A stretch of 64,000 nt of DNA from NCBI RefSeq assembly GCF_900103835.1, contig NZ_FNID01000009.1, positions 28,169 through 92,168 on the forward strand, given 5' to 3'. Shown piece after piece: positions 40,391 to 50,046 of the stretch. The position numbers and the translations under genes were made by a program. Origin of the DNA: Acetanaerobacterium elongatum. GTDB taxonomy: Bacteria > Bacillota > Clostridia > Oscillospirales > Ruminococcaceae. Below the pieces are notes generated by a model that did no database searches, was not told the DNA's origin, and worked only from the letters and a program-made list of their open reading frames with translations. Numbering within the stretch: the first letter of the stretch is position 1; every line of letters starts with the position of its first letter.

Positions 40391-42322
40391 TTGAAAACAA
40401 TTAACAAGAGCATCCGAGGTGCTATGTTGCTTTGTGCCGTTGTGATGGGGCTTGCCATCACTCTGGTAACCACTCTGTTACTCTACAACAGCTCTATCTC
40501 CTCCTCAAAGCAGCTGCTTAACGAAACGGTAAAGGCCTACGCGCTCAACCTGAACAATGAGAGCGAGCTACTGAAAAGCGAGCTGAAATGGGTATCCGCA
40601 AACAGTGTGGTATCCGACTCTCAGCAGCCCAAGCAGGTGCGCGTTGATAAGCTGGGTGCCTTGGTAAAGGAAACCAAGTTTAAAGATTTTTCGGTCTCCG
40701 ACACCTCGGGCAAAACCTTTAACAACACCGATATCAGTGACCGCGACTATTTTAAGAATGCGCTCGGCGGCACTGCTTACATATCTAGCCCCCTGATACG
40801 CAAAACCGATAACTCCCTCACCATCATGGCCGGTGCCAAGATGGGCAACGAGGTGCTATACGGCGGCATCGATTATAGTATCTTCAGCGCTATCATCTCC
40901 AAGGTTCAGGTCGGAGAATCCGGCTACGGCTTTGTGGTGGATCAAAAAGGCACTGTCATCGCACACCCCGATGAAAAGGTGGTGCGTGAAATGACCAACT
41001 ATACCGAGCTTGCCAAAAAGGATGCCTCCTACGCCGACCTTGCGAAGATTATCGGTGAGATGACGCAGGGCAAAACGGGCATAGAAACGGCGGTAATCGG
41101 CGGGCAGAAAAGCTATATCGCCTACGCACCGGTAGGCAACCCCGAGGGCTGGTCTGTAGGTGTGGTGCTCTCGCTCAATGAGGTGGTTGCAAGATACCTT
41201 GAGGCAGTTACCATCTCCGCACTGCTTCTGCTGGTGTTCATCGTCCTCACCTTTCTCTTTGCCGCAAAGGTTTCCAAGCGCATTTCCAAGCCCGTGGTGG
41301 TGGTTACCGAGCGCCTTAAACTGCTTTCCGAAGGCGATTTAACCACACCGGTGCCAAGCGTACAAGCCAAGGATGAAACCGGGGTTTTAGCCACCTCCCT
41401 GAGCGCGACCGTCAATACGCTAAACGAGTATATCCTTGAGATTTCACAGGTGCTCAACGGCCTTGCAGACGGAAACCTGCGCCAGCAGCTTAAAACGAAC
41501 TACAAGGGCGACTTTGCCCCGATACACGAGGCGCTTGATCGCATCATCGGCTCCCTCAACAGCGCGTTTACCGATATCCTGCAGTCTGCCGAGCAGGTGG
41601 AGCAGGGCTCGGAGCAGATTGCCTCGGGCGCACAGGCGCTTTCACAAAGCACAATGGAGCAGGCCGCCGCTATGGAGGAGTTCTCCGCCAATATTGCCGA
41701 TATCACCAACGGCATTCACGGCATCGCCCAAAACGCCGAGGAGGCGCGAAAGCTCTCAGTCAGCTCCAGCGAAAGCGTAAATCAGGGCACCGCGCAGATG
41801 AACGAGATGCTCTCGGCTATGAGCGAGATCGACCAGTCTGCTGAGCAGATTTCCAAGATTGTAAAGGCCATTAACGATATCGCGTTTCAAACCAATATTC
41901 TGGCCCTTAACGCTGCCGTAGAGGCTGCGCGTGCAGGCGCCGCAGGTAAGGGCTTTGCCGTGGTAGCCGACGAGGTGAGAAACCTTGCGGGCAAGAGTGC
42001 CGAGGCCTCTACCGAAACCACCGCCCTCATTGAGCAGACCATCTCCGCCGTAAACCGCGGCAGCAAGCTGACAACCAGCACGGCAGCCACATTGAACGAT
42101 GTCGCCCGGCAGGTGGAAAGCGTAAACGAGATGATTAAGCGTATTAACGACGAAACCAGCCTGCAAAATGCCTCGGTAACCCATATCAACGCTGGGATGG
42201 AGACGGTATCCGAAGCCATACAAACCAATTCAGCAACCGCCGAACAAAGCGCCGCCTCGAGCGAGGAGCTCAGCAGTCAGGCGCAGACGCTCAAAACGCT
42301 TATCTCACGGTTTAAATTTTAA
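40391..42322 (+). CDS. methyl-accepting chemotaxis protein (dCache sensor)
   Basis: 643 residues, starting at TTG. TM1 about 11-33, an extracytoplasmic double-Cache domain with [30 protein letters not shown] and [24 protein letters not shown]2 about 277-297, HAMP ([27 protein letters not shown]), then a cytosolic signalling helix with the hairpin tip [44 protein letters not shown] and adaptation helices. It responds to a small molecule outside the cell, likely amino or organic acid, and controls CheA. No che genes nearby. Its 3' end is followed by an 18-pair terminator. Confidence 0.95.
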   Translation: MKTINKSIRGAMLLCAVVMGLAITLVTTLLLYNSSISSSKQLLNETVKAYALNLNNESELLKSELKWVSANSVVSDSQQPKQVRVDKLGALVKETKFKDFSVSDTSGKTFNNTDISDRDYFKNALGGTAYISSPLIRKTDNSLTIMAGAKMGNEVLYGGIDYSIFSAIISKVQVGESGYGFVVDQKGTVIAHPDEKVVREMTNYTELAKKDASYADLAKIIGEMTQGKTGIETAVIGGQKSYIAYAPVGNPEGWSVGVVLSLNEVVARYLEAVTISALLLLVFIVLTFLFAAKVSKRISKPVVVVTERLKLLSEGDLTTPVPSVQAKDETGVLATSLSATVNTLNEYILEISQVLNGLADGNLRQQLKTNYKGDFAPIHEALDRIIGSLNSAFTDILQSAEQVEQGSEQIASGAQALSQSTMEQAAAMEEFSANIADITNGIHGIAQNAEEARKLSVSSSESVNQGTAQMNEMLSAMSEIDQSAEQISKIVKAINDIAFQTNILALNAAVEAARAGAAGKGFAVVADEVRNLAGKSAEASTETTALIEQTISAVNRGSKLTTSTAATLNDVARQVESVNEMIKRINDETSLQNASVTHINAGMETVSEAIQTNSATAEQSAASSEELSSQAQTLKTLISRFKF

Positions 42323-42352
42323 ACCGACTTTCATCATTTTTCCTCTACATTC

Positions 42353-42393
42353 AGCAAGCCGCCCGCCGTATAACCTACGGCGGGCGGCTTGCT
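42353..42393. terminator. bidirectional terminator between MCP and lipoprotein genes
   Basis: 18 perfect pairs (arms 42353-42370 and 42376-42393, GC-rich) with a five-base loop. Shares the GCCGCCCGC theme with terminators at 6936 and 7799. Confidence 0.85.
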
Positions 42394-42410
42394 TATAGGC
42401 ATTACAACCG

Positions 42411-43025
42411 CTATTCTTTAGTGAACCGGCATTTTATAAGATGCACATAATCGTACTCTTGCAGGGCTTCCCCATTATTCAAGCTCTGCGGGTCATCAAA
42501 GGTCCTTAACACGTTACCTTCATTAAAGACGTTGGCATATAATACAATCTCTTTATCCGATTCTATCGCAACCGGCCCGCGGATGACAGTATAGGCGCTG
42601 CCTCCCTTGGCGGTATAAGTTCTGTTTGGCTCACTGCGCTGGCTTGCTCCCGAACCGTCCTGCTCCCGCACCGCAAAGGACCACTGATAATCGGGTGTAT
42701 GGGTGATGGTTACCGCCGCCTGAATGTCCAGCGGTTTTGCCTGCTCATCTCCCAGCTTCAATCCCGCAGGCCATGAATCCACAAGCTTACCGGCCTTGTA
42801 GGTTTCCACCCAGAGCTCTTGGGTTTTATAGGCCTCCTCGGTCTTAAAGTGAAACAGCAGCACCTGCTGGCCGCCGGTTGAAATCAAATCAACCAGCTGC
42901 TTTTGCTCCTTTGTAAGCGGCATCGGCTCAGCATAGTTTTTAAGCGGTGCCGCGGCAGTACCGCAGCCTGTAACGCATAACAAAACCATGCTCAACGATA
43001 GCATCAGCCCAATTACCTTTCGCAT
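42411..43025 (-). CDS. hypothetical lipoprotein
   Basis: 204 residues from ATG 43025 (AAGGGG seven bases before). Signal peptide MRKVIGLMLSLSMVLLCVTGC with lipobox VTGC, so lipid-anchored outside. The rest is a beta-rich domain (LLFHFKTEEAYKTQELWVETYKAGKLVDSWPAG) with no recognised family. It sits convergent to the chemoreceptor and downstream of the epimerase gene. Confidence 0.7.
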   Translation of the reverse strand: MRKVIGLMLSLSMVLLCVTGCGTAAAPLKNYAEPMPLTKEQKQLVDLISTGGQQVLLFHFKTEEAYKTQELWVETYKAGKLVDSWPAGLKLGDEQAKPLDIQAAVTITHTPDYQWSFAVREQDGSGASQRSEPNRTYTAKGGSAYTVIRGPVAIESDKEIVLYANVFNEGNVLRTFDDPQSLNNGEALQEYDYVHLIKCRFTKE

Positions 43026-43074
43026 AACCATGCCCCTTTTTGTCTGTACCCTGCTGTCTATAAATATCCGCCCA

Positions 43075-43941
43075 TCAATTCTTACGGATACACCCCTTGA
43101 TGGATTCCTCAAACCCGTACCTATTATACTCCATCTCCGGCGCGCTTAACGCAAAATTACAGGTTTTATTGCCGAATACCTTTTCAAAGGTACCGTTGTG
43201 CCGCGCAAGCAGGCGCACCAAGGGATTAAAGCAGCCGATGACACACGCCTTTTTCCCCGCGGCGCGGCGAAGCTGTATGTAAATCTCCCGCGTGCTTACA
43301 TATTCGGCGTTCTGCGGGCAGTATACCGCGGTGTGCAAAGCCCCAAGCGGCACCGTAAGGCAGAGGCGCAAAAACTCGCAGAGGTTCTCGATATAGATCA
43401 TACTGCGCGCGTTTTCCAGCGACGGAAAAACCGGGCAGCGCAGCGCAAGGCTCTTTAGCCGCGCAAAATTTCCCGGGCAATCGGGGCCGTACACCATCGG
43501 CGGGCGCACGATTACCACCTCAAAGCCTTCATCTGCGAGAAAACGCAGCCCCTCCTCCGCCTCCAGCTTGCTTCTGCCGTAAGCCGTAACGGGCGCAAGC
43601 GGGGTGTTCTGCTCGATATACTCAGCCTTCGGCTCATATACGTTAAAGGTACTTACAAAAACAAACCGCCCCGCCCCCTCCGCCTTTGCCTTGTTTGCAA
43701 CGCGAAGCGTCAGGTCGCGGTTTACCTCGGTGTAAAGTGCCCTGTTCTGCTCAGTTTCCTTACTGTGCGCCAGCCCCGCAAGGTGAACCACCGCGTCATA
43801 CCCCGCAAAGCTCTGCTGTTGCCATGTATCGCCGCGCAAAGACAGCATGGTAACCTCATATTCCTGCTTAAACTGCCCAAGCCACGCGGCAAGGTGGGTG
43901 GAGATGTACCCGCTCGCCCCGGTAATAACAATCCTTTTCAT
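43075..43941 (-). CDS. NAD-dependent epimerase/dehydratase family protein
   Basis: 288 residues, extended SDR fold. Nucleotide loop VITGASGYISTHLA (GxxGxxx), DAVVHLAGLAHS, catalytic FVSTFNVYEP and YGRSK (YxxxK), and VVRPPMVYGP-like substrate region. Resembles Gal/quinovosamine-type reductases (WbpV/CapF-like UDP-4-keto sugar reductases) acting in surface polysaccharide precursors. Fits the neighbouring sugar transferase and FlaA1/CapD genes, though a repeat block separates them. Confidence 0.85.
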   Translation of the reverse strand: MKRIVITGASGYISTHLAAWLGQFKQEYEVTMLSLRGDTWQQQSFAGYDAVVHLAGLAHSKETEQNRALYTEVNRDLTLRVANKAKAEGAGRFVFVSTFNVYEPKAEYIEQNTPLAPVTAYGRSKLEAEEGLRFLADEGFEVVIVRPPMVYGPDCPGNFARLKSLALRCPVFPSLENARSMIYIENLCEFLRLCLTVPLGALHTAVYCPQNAEYVSTREIYIQLRRAAGKKACVIGCFNPLVRLLARHNGTFEKVFGNKTCNFALSAPEMEYNRYGFEESIKGCIRKN

Positions 43942-44041
43942 GTACAGTCCCTGCCTTTATGTGTATTTATCGTCGGCGTGAGCTTTGTAGCGGCGGCCAT
44001 TGTGTTTGCTCGATGGTCTATAATCAAATCCACAACGGAAG

Positions 44042-44120
44042 CGTAGGGGCGCTTAGTAAGCGCCCGCGGTTCAATCTCAGACCACAAATAATCCACGGGC
44101 GATTGATAATCGCCCCTACA
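44042..44120. repeat. intergenic repeat, type A unit
   Basis: CGTAGGGG to CCCCTACA. Left core GGGCGCTT-AGT-AAGCGCCC; right core GGGCGATT-GAT-AATCGCCC, both perfect. Confidence 0.7.
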
Positions 44121-44145
44121 AACCGCTATCGGGCAGGTATAATAA

Positions 44146-44219
44146 CGCGGACGCGCAATGCGCACCCCTACGGGAATACGGTTTCGGTTTCGCGGTACGG
44201 TCAAGACCGTTCTCTGCGG
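44146..44219. repeat. intergenic repeat, inverted and partly decayed unit
   Basis: CGCGGACGCGCAATGCGCAC then CCCTACGG, followed by a tACGGTC-AA-GACCGTt stem and CTCTGCGG. The first half is in reverse orientation relative to 44042-44120. Confidence 0.5.
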
Positions 44220-44242
44220 CATTTGCCTCTGTCCTCTCGAAA

Positions 44243-44340
44243 CCCACCCCCAACCCCCTCCCGTTTCTATGCAACGGTGGGTGTTGTAAGCGTATCAAAA
44301 CGGGAGGGGGAGGAATGTCCGGGGGCTGGCGCCCCCGGAC
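44243..44340. repeat. intergenic repeat, type C unit
   Basis: C-rich arm ACCCCCAACCCCCTCCCG with TTT, complement AAACGGGAGGGGG at 44298-44310, hairpin GTCCGGGGG-CTGGCG-CCCCCGGAC (44317-44340). The stem end is CCCGTTT/AAACGGG instead of CCCGCAT/ATGCGGG, a paired change. Confidence 0.7.
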
Positions 44341-44359
44341 GGGTTCCCCCCATATATTC

Positions 44360-44405
44360 GCCACCCGGCGGCGGGATGTAGGGGGCGGCGTCCTCGACGC
44401 CCCGT
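44360..44405. repeat. intergenic repeat, type D unit
   Basis: GGCGGCGGGATGTAGGGGGC then GGCGTCCTCGACGCC and CCG: hairpin GGCGTC-CTC-GACGCC, again a type D unit just after a type C unit. Confidence 0.5.
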
Positions 44406-44529
44406 TCTGGTTTCTTACGACCCCTGCGGGGAAGTGCCGACGCAGGGAGGATTAGCACAATCTGAAAGTGGAAGGCGGGTTACGGTTGCGGAGAAAAACA
44501 GGTAAACGACGATTGAGCAAACGAGGGGA

Positions 44530-44710
44530 CAGAATACGCAGTATTCTGCGGCGGCACAAATCCTGAGTCTGGGGGCGAATTTTGTGCCGCCGCCGAGTTC
44601 ACCAAAGTAGTGAGCACAGCTACGCTCCGAAGCCGTAAGCCGCGGGGTGCAGGGAACTCCCTGCTTCGCTTTTGGTTTCTTTTCCCGAACAGGAAAAGAA
44701 ACCCGCCCGT
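44530..44710. other. multi-hairpin non-coding element
   Basis: A run of perfect hairpins without coding potential: GAATAC-GCA-GTATTC (44532-44546); GCGGCGGCACAAA with TTTGTGCCGCCGC (44548-44560 / 44581-44593); CAGGGAACTCCCTG (44650-44663); GTTTCTTTTCC-CGAACA-GGAAAAGAAAC (44675-44702); then CCCGCCCGTCCGTGCGGGTACGG. Different from the A/C/D repeats. Could be a remnant of a mobile element or a structured RNA; not identified. Confidence 0.45.
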
Positions 44711-44838
44711 CCGTGCGGGTACGGACAATCCGATTGACTAGTTAATTTTGATTGTAAGAATCCCAGCCATAGTCAAAGCAAAAATCTAACTGTAAAAAAG
44801 TTAAAGGGCGAACCATTCCCCGCCCTTAAACAATTCTT

Positions 44839-45438
44839 CTATTCCCTTGCATTGGCCTTTGCGCCCTCCACCACGCCCTCGTGCTTGGCCACCTTGCCTA
44901 CTGTGGCAAACAGGATGCGGGTATCGGTTACAAAGCTGATCTTCTTCACATACTCGCCGTCATACGCTGCCTTTACGGGTATAGCCAGCTCGTCGCGCCC
45001 GTTTACCTGCGCAAGGCCGGTCAAGCCCGGGCGCACGGCGTTGGCGTTGTAGCGGTCACGCTCGGCCACCAGATCGTCCTGATTGTAAAGCGCCGGGCGC
45101 GGGCCCACAAAGCTCATTTCACCGCGCAGAATGTTAATCAGCTGGGGCAGCTCGTCCAAACTTGTTTTGCGCAAAAACGCGCCCGTTTTTGTAATGTAGG
45201 CGTCAGGGCTCGTAAGCAGGTGCGTGGGCACGTCCTTGGGTGTATCGGTGCGCATGGTGCGATACTTATAGATATGAAACAGCTTCTTGTCCCTGCCCAC
45301 CCGCAGCTGCTTAAACAGCACGGGGCCGGGGGAATCCAGCTTAATCAGCAGCGCCAATATTCCCAGCAGCGGCGAAAGCAACACCAGCGCCAGTATTGAA
45401 AGCACCATATCCATCGCCCGTTTCATAAACCGATACAT
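44839..45438 (-). CDS. undecaprenyl-phosphate sugar phosphotransferase (bacterial sugar transferase)
   Basis: 199 residues, minimal PglC/WcaJ C-terminal type. One reentrant hydrophobic helix ([21 protein letters not shown]), the [16 protein letters not shown] catalytic start, [35 protein letters not shown] and [13 protein letters not shown]. Transfers a sugar-1-phosphate to undecaprenyl phosphate, the first step of capsule or exopolysaccharide repeat-unit assembly at the membrane. Follows the FlaA1/CapD gene by 39 bp. Confidence 0.95.
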   Translation of the reverse strand: MYRFMKRAMDMVLSILALVLLSPLLGILALLIKLDSPGPVLFKQLRVGRDKKLFHIYKYRTMRTDTPKDVPTHLLTSPDAYITKTGAFLRKTSLDELPQLINILRGEMSFVGPRPALYNQDDLVAERDRYNANAVRPGLTGLAQVNGRDELAIPVKAAYDGEYVKKISFVTDTRILFATVGKVAKHEGVVEGAKANARE

Positions 45439-45477
45439 CGTCCGGCACGCTTCCTTCCTGCAGTGTTTTACGTTCTA

Positions 45478-47367
45478 TTATAATACGGTTTCTTCCTTGC
45501 TGGGGGAATGAAAGGTGGGCACCAGCTCGTGCAGCCTGCGCACCGCCTCTTCGGTTTGGTTGGCAAGCACCACGGGCTTTAGCTCCTCAAGGCTTTCAAA
45601 CACCTTGTCGGGGTTCATCACCGTCGGCTTACCGACGAATATCTTCTCGTTCTCGGTTTTCTCTAAACCTTCCTCGCTCAGCAGCAGCTCTTCAAACAGC
45701 TTTTCGCCGGGGCGCAGGCCGGTATAGGTGATGGCAATCTCGGTTTCGGGCTCAAACCCCGAAAGGCGGATGAGGTTTTCGGCAAGGTCTTTGATTCTTA
45801 CCGGCTCACCCATATCCAGCACAAAGATCTCGCCGCCGCCCACCATCTCCCCGGCCTTGAGCACCAGGCTCACCGCCTCGGGGATCGTCATAAAGTAGCG
45901 CACGATATCGGGGTGGGTAACGGTCACCGGCCCGCCGTTTGCAATCTGCTCTTTAAACAGCGGTATTACCGAACCGTTGGAACCCAGCACATTGCCAAAG
46001 CGCACCGCCGAAAAGTGGGTGTCGCTTCTGGTGTTCATGCTTTGCACAATCATCTCGCATACGCGCTTGGTCGCACCCATGATGTTGGTGGGGTTCACGG
46101 CCTTGTCGGTCGAAATCATTACAAACTTGGCCGTATGGTACTTATCGGCACAGCGCGCAACATTCAAGGTGCCGAAGATATTGTTCTTAATGGCCTCCTC
46201 CGGGCAGGCCTCCATCAGCGGCACATGCTTGTGTGCGGCGGCATGGAACACAATGTCCGGGCGGTAGTGGTCAAACAGCAGGTCGATCTTTTCCTCGTCG
46301 CGTACCGAGCAGATCTCCACCCGCAGGTCAAGCTTCTCGCCATACCGGCGCACCAGCTCCTGCTGTATGCTGTAGGCGTTATTTTCATAAATATCTAAGA
46401 TAACCAGCCTTTTTGGGTTCTGCGCCGCAATCTGACGGCAGAGCTCCGAACCGATAGACCCGCCGCCGCCGGTAACCAGCACCGTTTTCCCCGTGATAAG
46501 CTGGGTGGTGTGGGCGGAAATGGTGATGACATCGCGGCCCAGCAGGTCCTCCACATTTACGTCGCGGATATGTGAAACGATGCTCTCGTCGCCTGTCATG
46601 GCGGTAAGCACATCGGGCACAATGCGCAGCGTACAGCGCGTTTTGGAGCAGATAGAAAGGATGCGCTTCTTATCCCGCTGCGAGGCGGAGGGCAGCGCCA
46701 CAATAATCAGGTTGATGCCGTACTTCTCTACAATCTGGGGAATATCGTTGGTGGTACCCTCAATCTTCACCCGCTGAATGCGCCGGCCCACCTTATCCAT
46801 GTCATCGTCCACCGCGCAGACAACAAAGAAGCGGCCTTCTCCCGTCTTGTGCAGCTCAGAAAGCACCGACGAGGCCGCGTTGCCCGCGCCCACCAGCAGC
46901 ACCTTCTTCTGCCCCGCGCCCGGCTTGTGCCCCAGCTTGGCAGAGCGGTACACGCGGTAGAACATACGGTAATAAAGCGTCATCGACGAGGCAAACAGCG
47001 ACGAGATAAAATAAACCGAGATCGGCAGCCGCGGGCTGCGGTAGATAATCAGGGTAATTACCAGAAAGATGAAAATCGAACAGAGCGAAGCCAGACAGCA
47101 TTTTAAGAATTCATAGGTTTCGGCATAGCGCCACAGGCTGTCGTACATTCCGAACACCCGAAAAATCAGCAAAAAGATTGCCACAAATATCAGGCCGCTC
47201 GAAAACCAGATCGGCTTGTACGCCACTACCGAGATGCGCCCAAGCAGCATACCCCAGGTGGAGATATAGCACATTGATATAATAATGAAATCCGCAAGCA
47301 TCAAAAAGACGCTGCGGTGTCTGCTGAAGTAGTTGTGTAATGGTATCTGTTTTGCGTCCTTGCTCAT
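45478..47367 (-). CDS. polysaccharide biosynthesis nucleoside-diphosphate-sugar epimerase/dehydratase (CapD/FlaA1 type)
   Basis: 629 residues from ATG 47367 (AGAGG six bases before). Four N-terminal TM helices (about 20-135), a first Rossmann-like domain with LLVGAGNAASSVLSEL, and a catalytic SDR domain with VTGGGGSIGSELCRQ, the STDKAVNPTNIMGATKR active site (Met in place of the SDR Tyr, as in this family) and SNGSVIPLFKEQI. It matches UDP-GlcNAc 4,6-dehydratases PglF/WbpM/CapD, making a keto-sugar precursor for surface glycans. Supplies the sugar for the sugar transferase encoded next. Confidence 0.93.
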   Translation of the reverse strand: MSKDAKQIPLHNYFSRHRSVFLMLADFIIISMCYISTWGMLLGRISVVAYKPIWFSSGLIFVAIFLLIFRVFGMYDSLWRYAETYEFLKCCLASLCSIFIFLVITLIIYRSPRLPISVYFISSLFASSMTLYYRMFYRVYRSAKLGHKPGAGQKKVLLVGAGNAASSVLSELHKTGEGRFFVVCAVDDDMDKVGRRIQRVKIEGTTNDIPQIVEKYGINLIIVALPSASQRDKKRILSICSKTRCTLRIVPDVLTAMTGDESIVSHIRDVNVEDLLGRDVITISAHTTQLITGKTVLVTGGGGSIGSELCRQIAAQNPKRLVILDIYENNAYSIQQELVRRYGEKLDLRVEICSVRDEEKIDLLFDHYRPDIVFHAAAHKHVPLMEACPEEAIKNNIFGTLNVARCADKYHTAKFVMISTDKAVNPTNIMGATKRVCEMIVQSMNTRSDTHFSAVRFGNVLGSNGSVIPLFKEQIANGGPVTVTHPDIVRYFMTIPEAVSLVLKAGEMVGGGEIFVLDMGEPVRIKDLAENLIRLSGFEPETEIAITYTGLRPGEKLFEELLLSEEGLEKTENEKIFVGKPTVMNPDKVFESLEELKPVVLANQTEEAVRRLHELVPTFHSPSKEETVL

Positions 47368-47412
47368 AATAACCTCTGTTTCACCGCTGCTGTAATCTAT
47401 TAAAAATAAAAC

Positions 47413-47443
47413 AGCCCTTATCTGTGCACAACTCATAAGGGCT
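47413..47443 (-). terminator. leader terminator before the CapD-like gene
   Basis: AGCCCTTAT / ATAAGGGCT arms with a 13-base loop; leftward followed by GTTTTATTTTTA, about 45 bases before the start codon. Either it ends an upstream transcript or attenuates the polysaccharide genes. Confidence 0.55.
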
Positions 47444-47936
47444 TTAGGGCAAAACTGCGTAAGCGCCGAATCCTTTATCTACTCTGATTCTGGGTAGAAA
47501 CGGAAAAACATAAACAGCTTTGGAAATGATTCTGCACCGGTATGCTACCGCTTTTAAATAATTATAACCTATCAAGGCAGGCATTTCAATATTATACGGC
47601 GAAAAGCGCCAGAATTCATGACCTTTTGGTGCACTTATAAAGCCGCATAAAATCAAGATTTTTCGGTTTGGAAATGATATTGGATAATTTTTCATGAGGG
47701 TATAGTTCATTCAAAACGTCGAATAATAAATAAGAACTTTGAAAAATCGGCTTAAAGGGTGTAGTATGCCGCTTAACGCCGCTGAATCAAGGTTCCTCTG
47801 TTGTTTTTGGTAATCTGATGCCTTATGTGCACCGCATGCAGAGCTCTATCTCCCCCGTGCCGCCTGTGCGGCAGCTTATAACGTTTGGCCGTTTTAAGCA
47901 AAAGGTTAAACCGAAAGATTAGAAAGGAGCAATACC
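47444..47936. other. intergenic region before the coat protein genes
   Basis: About 490 bases without a supported gene. Presumably contains the promoter of the coat genes; I could not fix a sporulation sigma factor consensus. The only strong signal is the AGAAAGGAGCAATACC ribosome binding site at its right edge. Confidence 0.4.
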
Positions 47937-48122
47937 ATGTCTCAGTTAACTCAGGTAGAACTGCAAAACCTTCGTCATCTAATCGGCTCGCACGACACCG
48001 CATACCAAAAGATGCAAGCCTATGCACAGCAGTGCAGCGACCCGCAGATGAAAGCCTATTTTGAAAAATCGGCCCAGGACGCCCAGCAAACCAAGCAGCA
48101 GCTGATGGGGTTCTTAAAATAA
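47937..48122 (+). CDS. small CotF-like spore coat protein
   Basis: 61 residues, ATG directly after AGAAAGGAGCAATACC. Fully helical and Gln-rich: MSQLTQVELQNLRHLIGSHD then TAYQKMQAYAQQCSDPQMKAY and KSAQDAQQTKQQLMGFLK. This matches short proteins paired with CotF in spore-forming Clostridia. A structural coat component is inferred; the following gene is a second CotF-like protein 53 bp away. Confidence 0.75.
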   Translation: MSQLTQVELQNLRHLIGSHDTAYQKMQAYAQQCSDPQMKAYFEKSAQDAQQTKQQLMGFLK

Positions 48123-48175
48123 GGCCCCTGCCCGGTTTGTATCGGCCCGTAATATAAGGAAAGGAATGTATAACA

Positions 48176-48424
48176 ATGCTACAGGATAAGTATATGGTAA
48201 ACGATGCTCTTGCTTCGGTAAAGAGCAGCCTTACCTTTTACGCAAACACCATTTCAGAGTGCACCAACCCCAACCTGCGCTGCACGATTCAGCAGATTCG
48301 TGATAAGTGCGAAACCTCGCAGTACGACCTGTTCAAGATGGCTCAGGCCAAGGGCTTTTACCAGCCCGCAACCCTTGCCAACGACGCCGAGGTTCAGCAG
48401 GTAAAAACTCAGGTGCAGGGGTAA
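48176..48424 (+). CDS. CotF family spore coat protein
   Basis: 82 residues. Pattern of the C-terminal CotF helical bundle: MLQDKYMVNDALASVKSSLT, ISECTNPNLRCTIQQIRDKCE and FKMAQAKGFYQPATLA, with two or three cysteines that could cross-link. RBS AAGGAATGTATAACA. Probably in the same transcript as the preceding small coat gene; a hexaloop terminator follows. Confidence 0.82.
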   Translation: MLQDKYMVNDALASVKSSLTFYANTISECTNPNLRCTIQQIRDKCETSQYDLFKMAQAKGFYQPATLANDAEVQQVKTQVQG

Positions 48425-48445
48425 CGGATCTTTTAGCATAAGCGC

Positions 48446-48480
48446 GCAGCCTAAAGCGGTTCTGCTTTAGGCTGCTTTAT
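48446..48480 (+). terminator. terminator of the coat gene pair
   Basis: GCAGCCTAAAGC-GGTTCT-GCTTTAGGCTGC then TTTATTGTG. Confidence 0.85.
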
Positions 48481-48554
48481 TGTGTTTTTGAAGTATTCGC
48501 GGTGTATTGTTCGTTGTAATCATTGACAACTATGAGGCTAGGATGGTAATTCAC

Positions 48555-50039
48555 ATGAAAAAAGGCATTGTTTTTATTCTTGCACTTCTTCTTGCAGCCT
48601 GCTCTGCTGGGTATTATTTACTTGGGCCCCAGCCGATTACCCTCAAGGGCAGCACCGCAGCAGATACCGACAGCTATGTTTCGGCCAAGATGCAGGAGCT
48701 CGGCATACCGGGGATGGCGCTGGGCATTGTAAACGGTGGCAACACCTACCTAAAGGGCTACGGAAGGGCAGATTCAGCGGGAAAGCCCGTTACCCCCTCC
48801 ACCCCGTTTATGCTGGGCTCCACCACCAAATCCATTACCGCCGCCGCTGTGATGCAGCTTGCGGAGCAGGGCAAAATCAATCTGGATGAGAGGGTAACCG
48901 CTTACCTGCCCGATTTCAGGTTTAAGGATGCACAAAGCTCTGCCCTTATTACCGTACGCCAGCTGCTCAACCAAACCAGCGGTATTGCGGGCCAGGCCGG
49001 GCACAGTGATTATTGGAACGACAAGAGCACCTCACGGGATTTTGTTTTCGCACTTGCAAACGAATCTCTTCTATCGGCCCCGGGCAAGCGCTTTGAGTAT
49101 GCCGAGGCAAATTATGTAATCTTAGGCGAGATCATTGCGGCGGTATCCGGCCAGAGCTATGAAAGCTACATCCGAGAGCACCTGTTTAACCCGCTTGCTA
49201 TGGCGCACAGCTACACCAATCGGGCCGATGCCGAACAGGGTTCTCTTTCCGCGGGCCATATCACCTGGTTCGGGCTGCCGGTGCAAACCAAGCTTCCCTA
49301 CCCCAGGCAATATGTATCGGCTTCCTCCCTGTTCTCCTGTGCGGAGGATTTAACCCATTACATCCGCATGTATCTGCAGGATGGCAGCTATAACGGCAAC
49401 GCGGTGCTTTCCGCAGAAAGCATAAAATCCATCGTCAATCCGGCAGTAACGCTTGAGCATCCTGCGGGGTATTCCTATGGCATGGGTTGGTTTGTTAAAG
49501 AAAACCTGATCATGCACGACGGGCGCCCCACCAACTACTACTCTATCCTGCTTATCAGCCGCGAAAAGGGTGCGGGCGTGGTGCTGCTGGCAAACGCCAA
49601 CAACCGCCTGATTACCGCCGAATACCTGATGCCGATGGCTTATGAACTGATGAACGTTCAAACCGGCGAGCCCACACTGCCGCAGGGCATGAGCTTTGGC
49701 AGGATGTATGCCACTATCAACATATTGTTCTTATGGGTTGGCGTGTTGCTCGTCTTTCGAATCATACTTACCTTCACCTCTTGGCGCAAAAAGGTTTCGG
49801 GCATACCTACTCGGGCAGGGGTTGTAATAAAGGGCCTTTGGCCGGATATCCTAAGCCTTGCGCTCGTCGGCCTGCTGTTCGGGTACCTTCTAAACGCCTA
49901 CGGGGTGCCCCTGCAGGTTGCCTACCTTGGCCAGCCAGATATCGTCTGCAGCCTGTTTGTCTTTCTGCTGCTGCCGGTTATAAATATAGTCTGTCGAGTT
50001 ATGCTGATGCTCAACAGTCACAGGAAGGGCAGTATATAG
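48555..50039 (+). CDS. serine hydrolase, beta-lactamase/PBP-like, membrane bound
   Basis: 494 residues from ATG 48555 (AGGATGG nine bases before). The N-terminal hydrophobic segment has a possible lipobox LLAAC. The beta-lactamase family fold follows: SxxK as STTKSITAAAVMQLAEQGK, Tyr motif YAEANYVILGEI and FVKENLIMHDGRPTNYYS near the KTG-equivalent position. Three or four TM helices close the protein (about 400-490). Resembles class C-type esterases/D-Ala-D-Ala peptidases (Pfam Beta-lactamase). Substrate unknown; extracytoplasmic. Confidence 0.88.
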   Translation: MKKGIVFILALLLAACSAGYYLLGPQPITLKGSTAADTDSYVSAKMQELGIPGMALGIVNGGNTYLKGYGRADSAGKPVTPSTPFMLGSTTKSITAAAVMQLAEQGKINLDERVTAYLPDFRFKDAQSSALITVRQLLNQTSGIAGQAGHSDYWNDKSTSRDFVFALANESLLSAPGKRFEYAEANYVILGEIIAAVSGQSYESYIREHLFNPLAMAHSYTNRADAEQGSLSAGHITWFGLPVQTKLPYPRQYVSASSLFSCAEDLTHYIRMYLQDGSYNGNAVLSAESIKSIVNPAVTLEHPAGYSYGMGWFVKENLIMHDGRPTNYYSILLISREKGAGVVLLANANNRLITAEYLMPMAYELMNVQTGEPTLPQGMSFGRMYATINILFLWVGVLLVFRIILTFTSWRKKVSGIPTRAGVVIKGLWPDILSLALVGLLFGYLLNAYGVPLQVAYLGQPDIVCSLFVFLLLPVINIVCRVMLMLNSHRKGSI

Positions 50040-50046
50040 TTTTGTC

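Noticed and set aside
47444..47710. 88-codon frame on the minus strand upstream of the CapD-like gene
   Set aside because: No ribosome binding site, no family pattern, odd composition.
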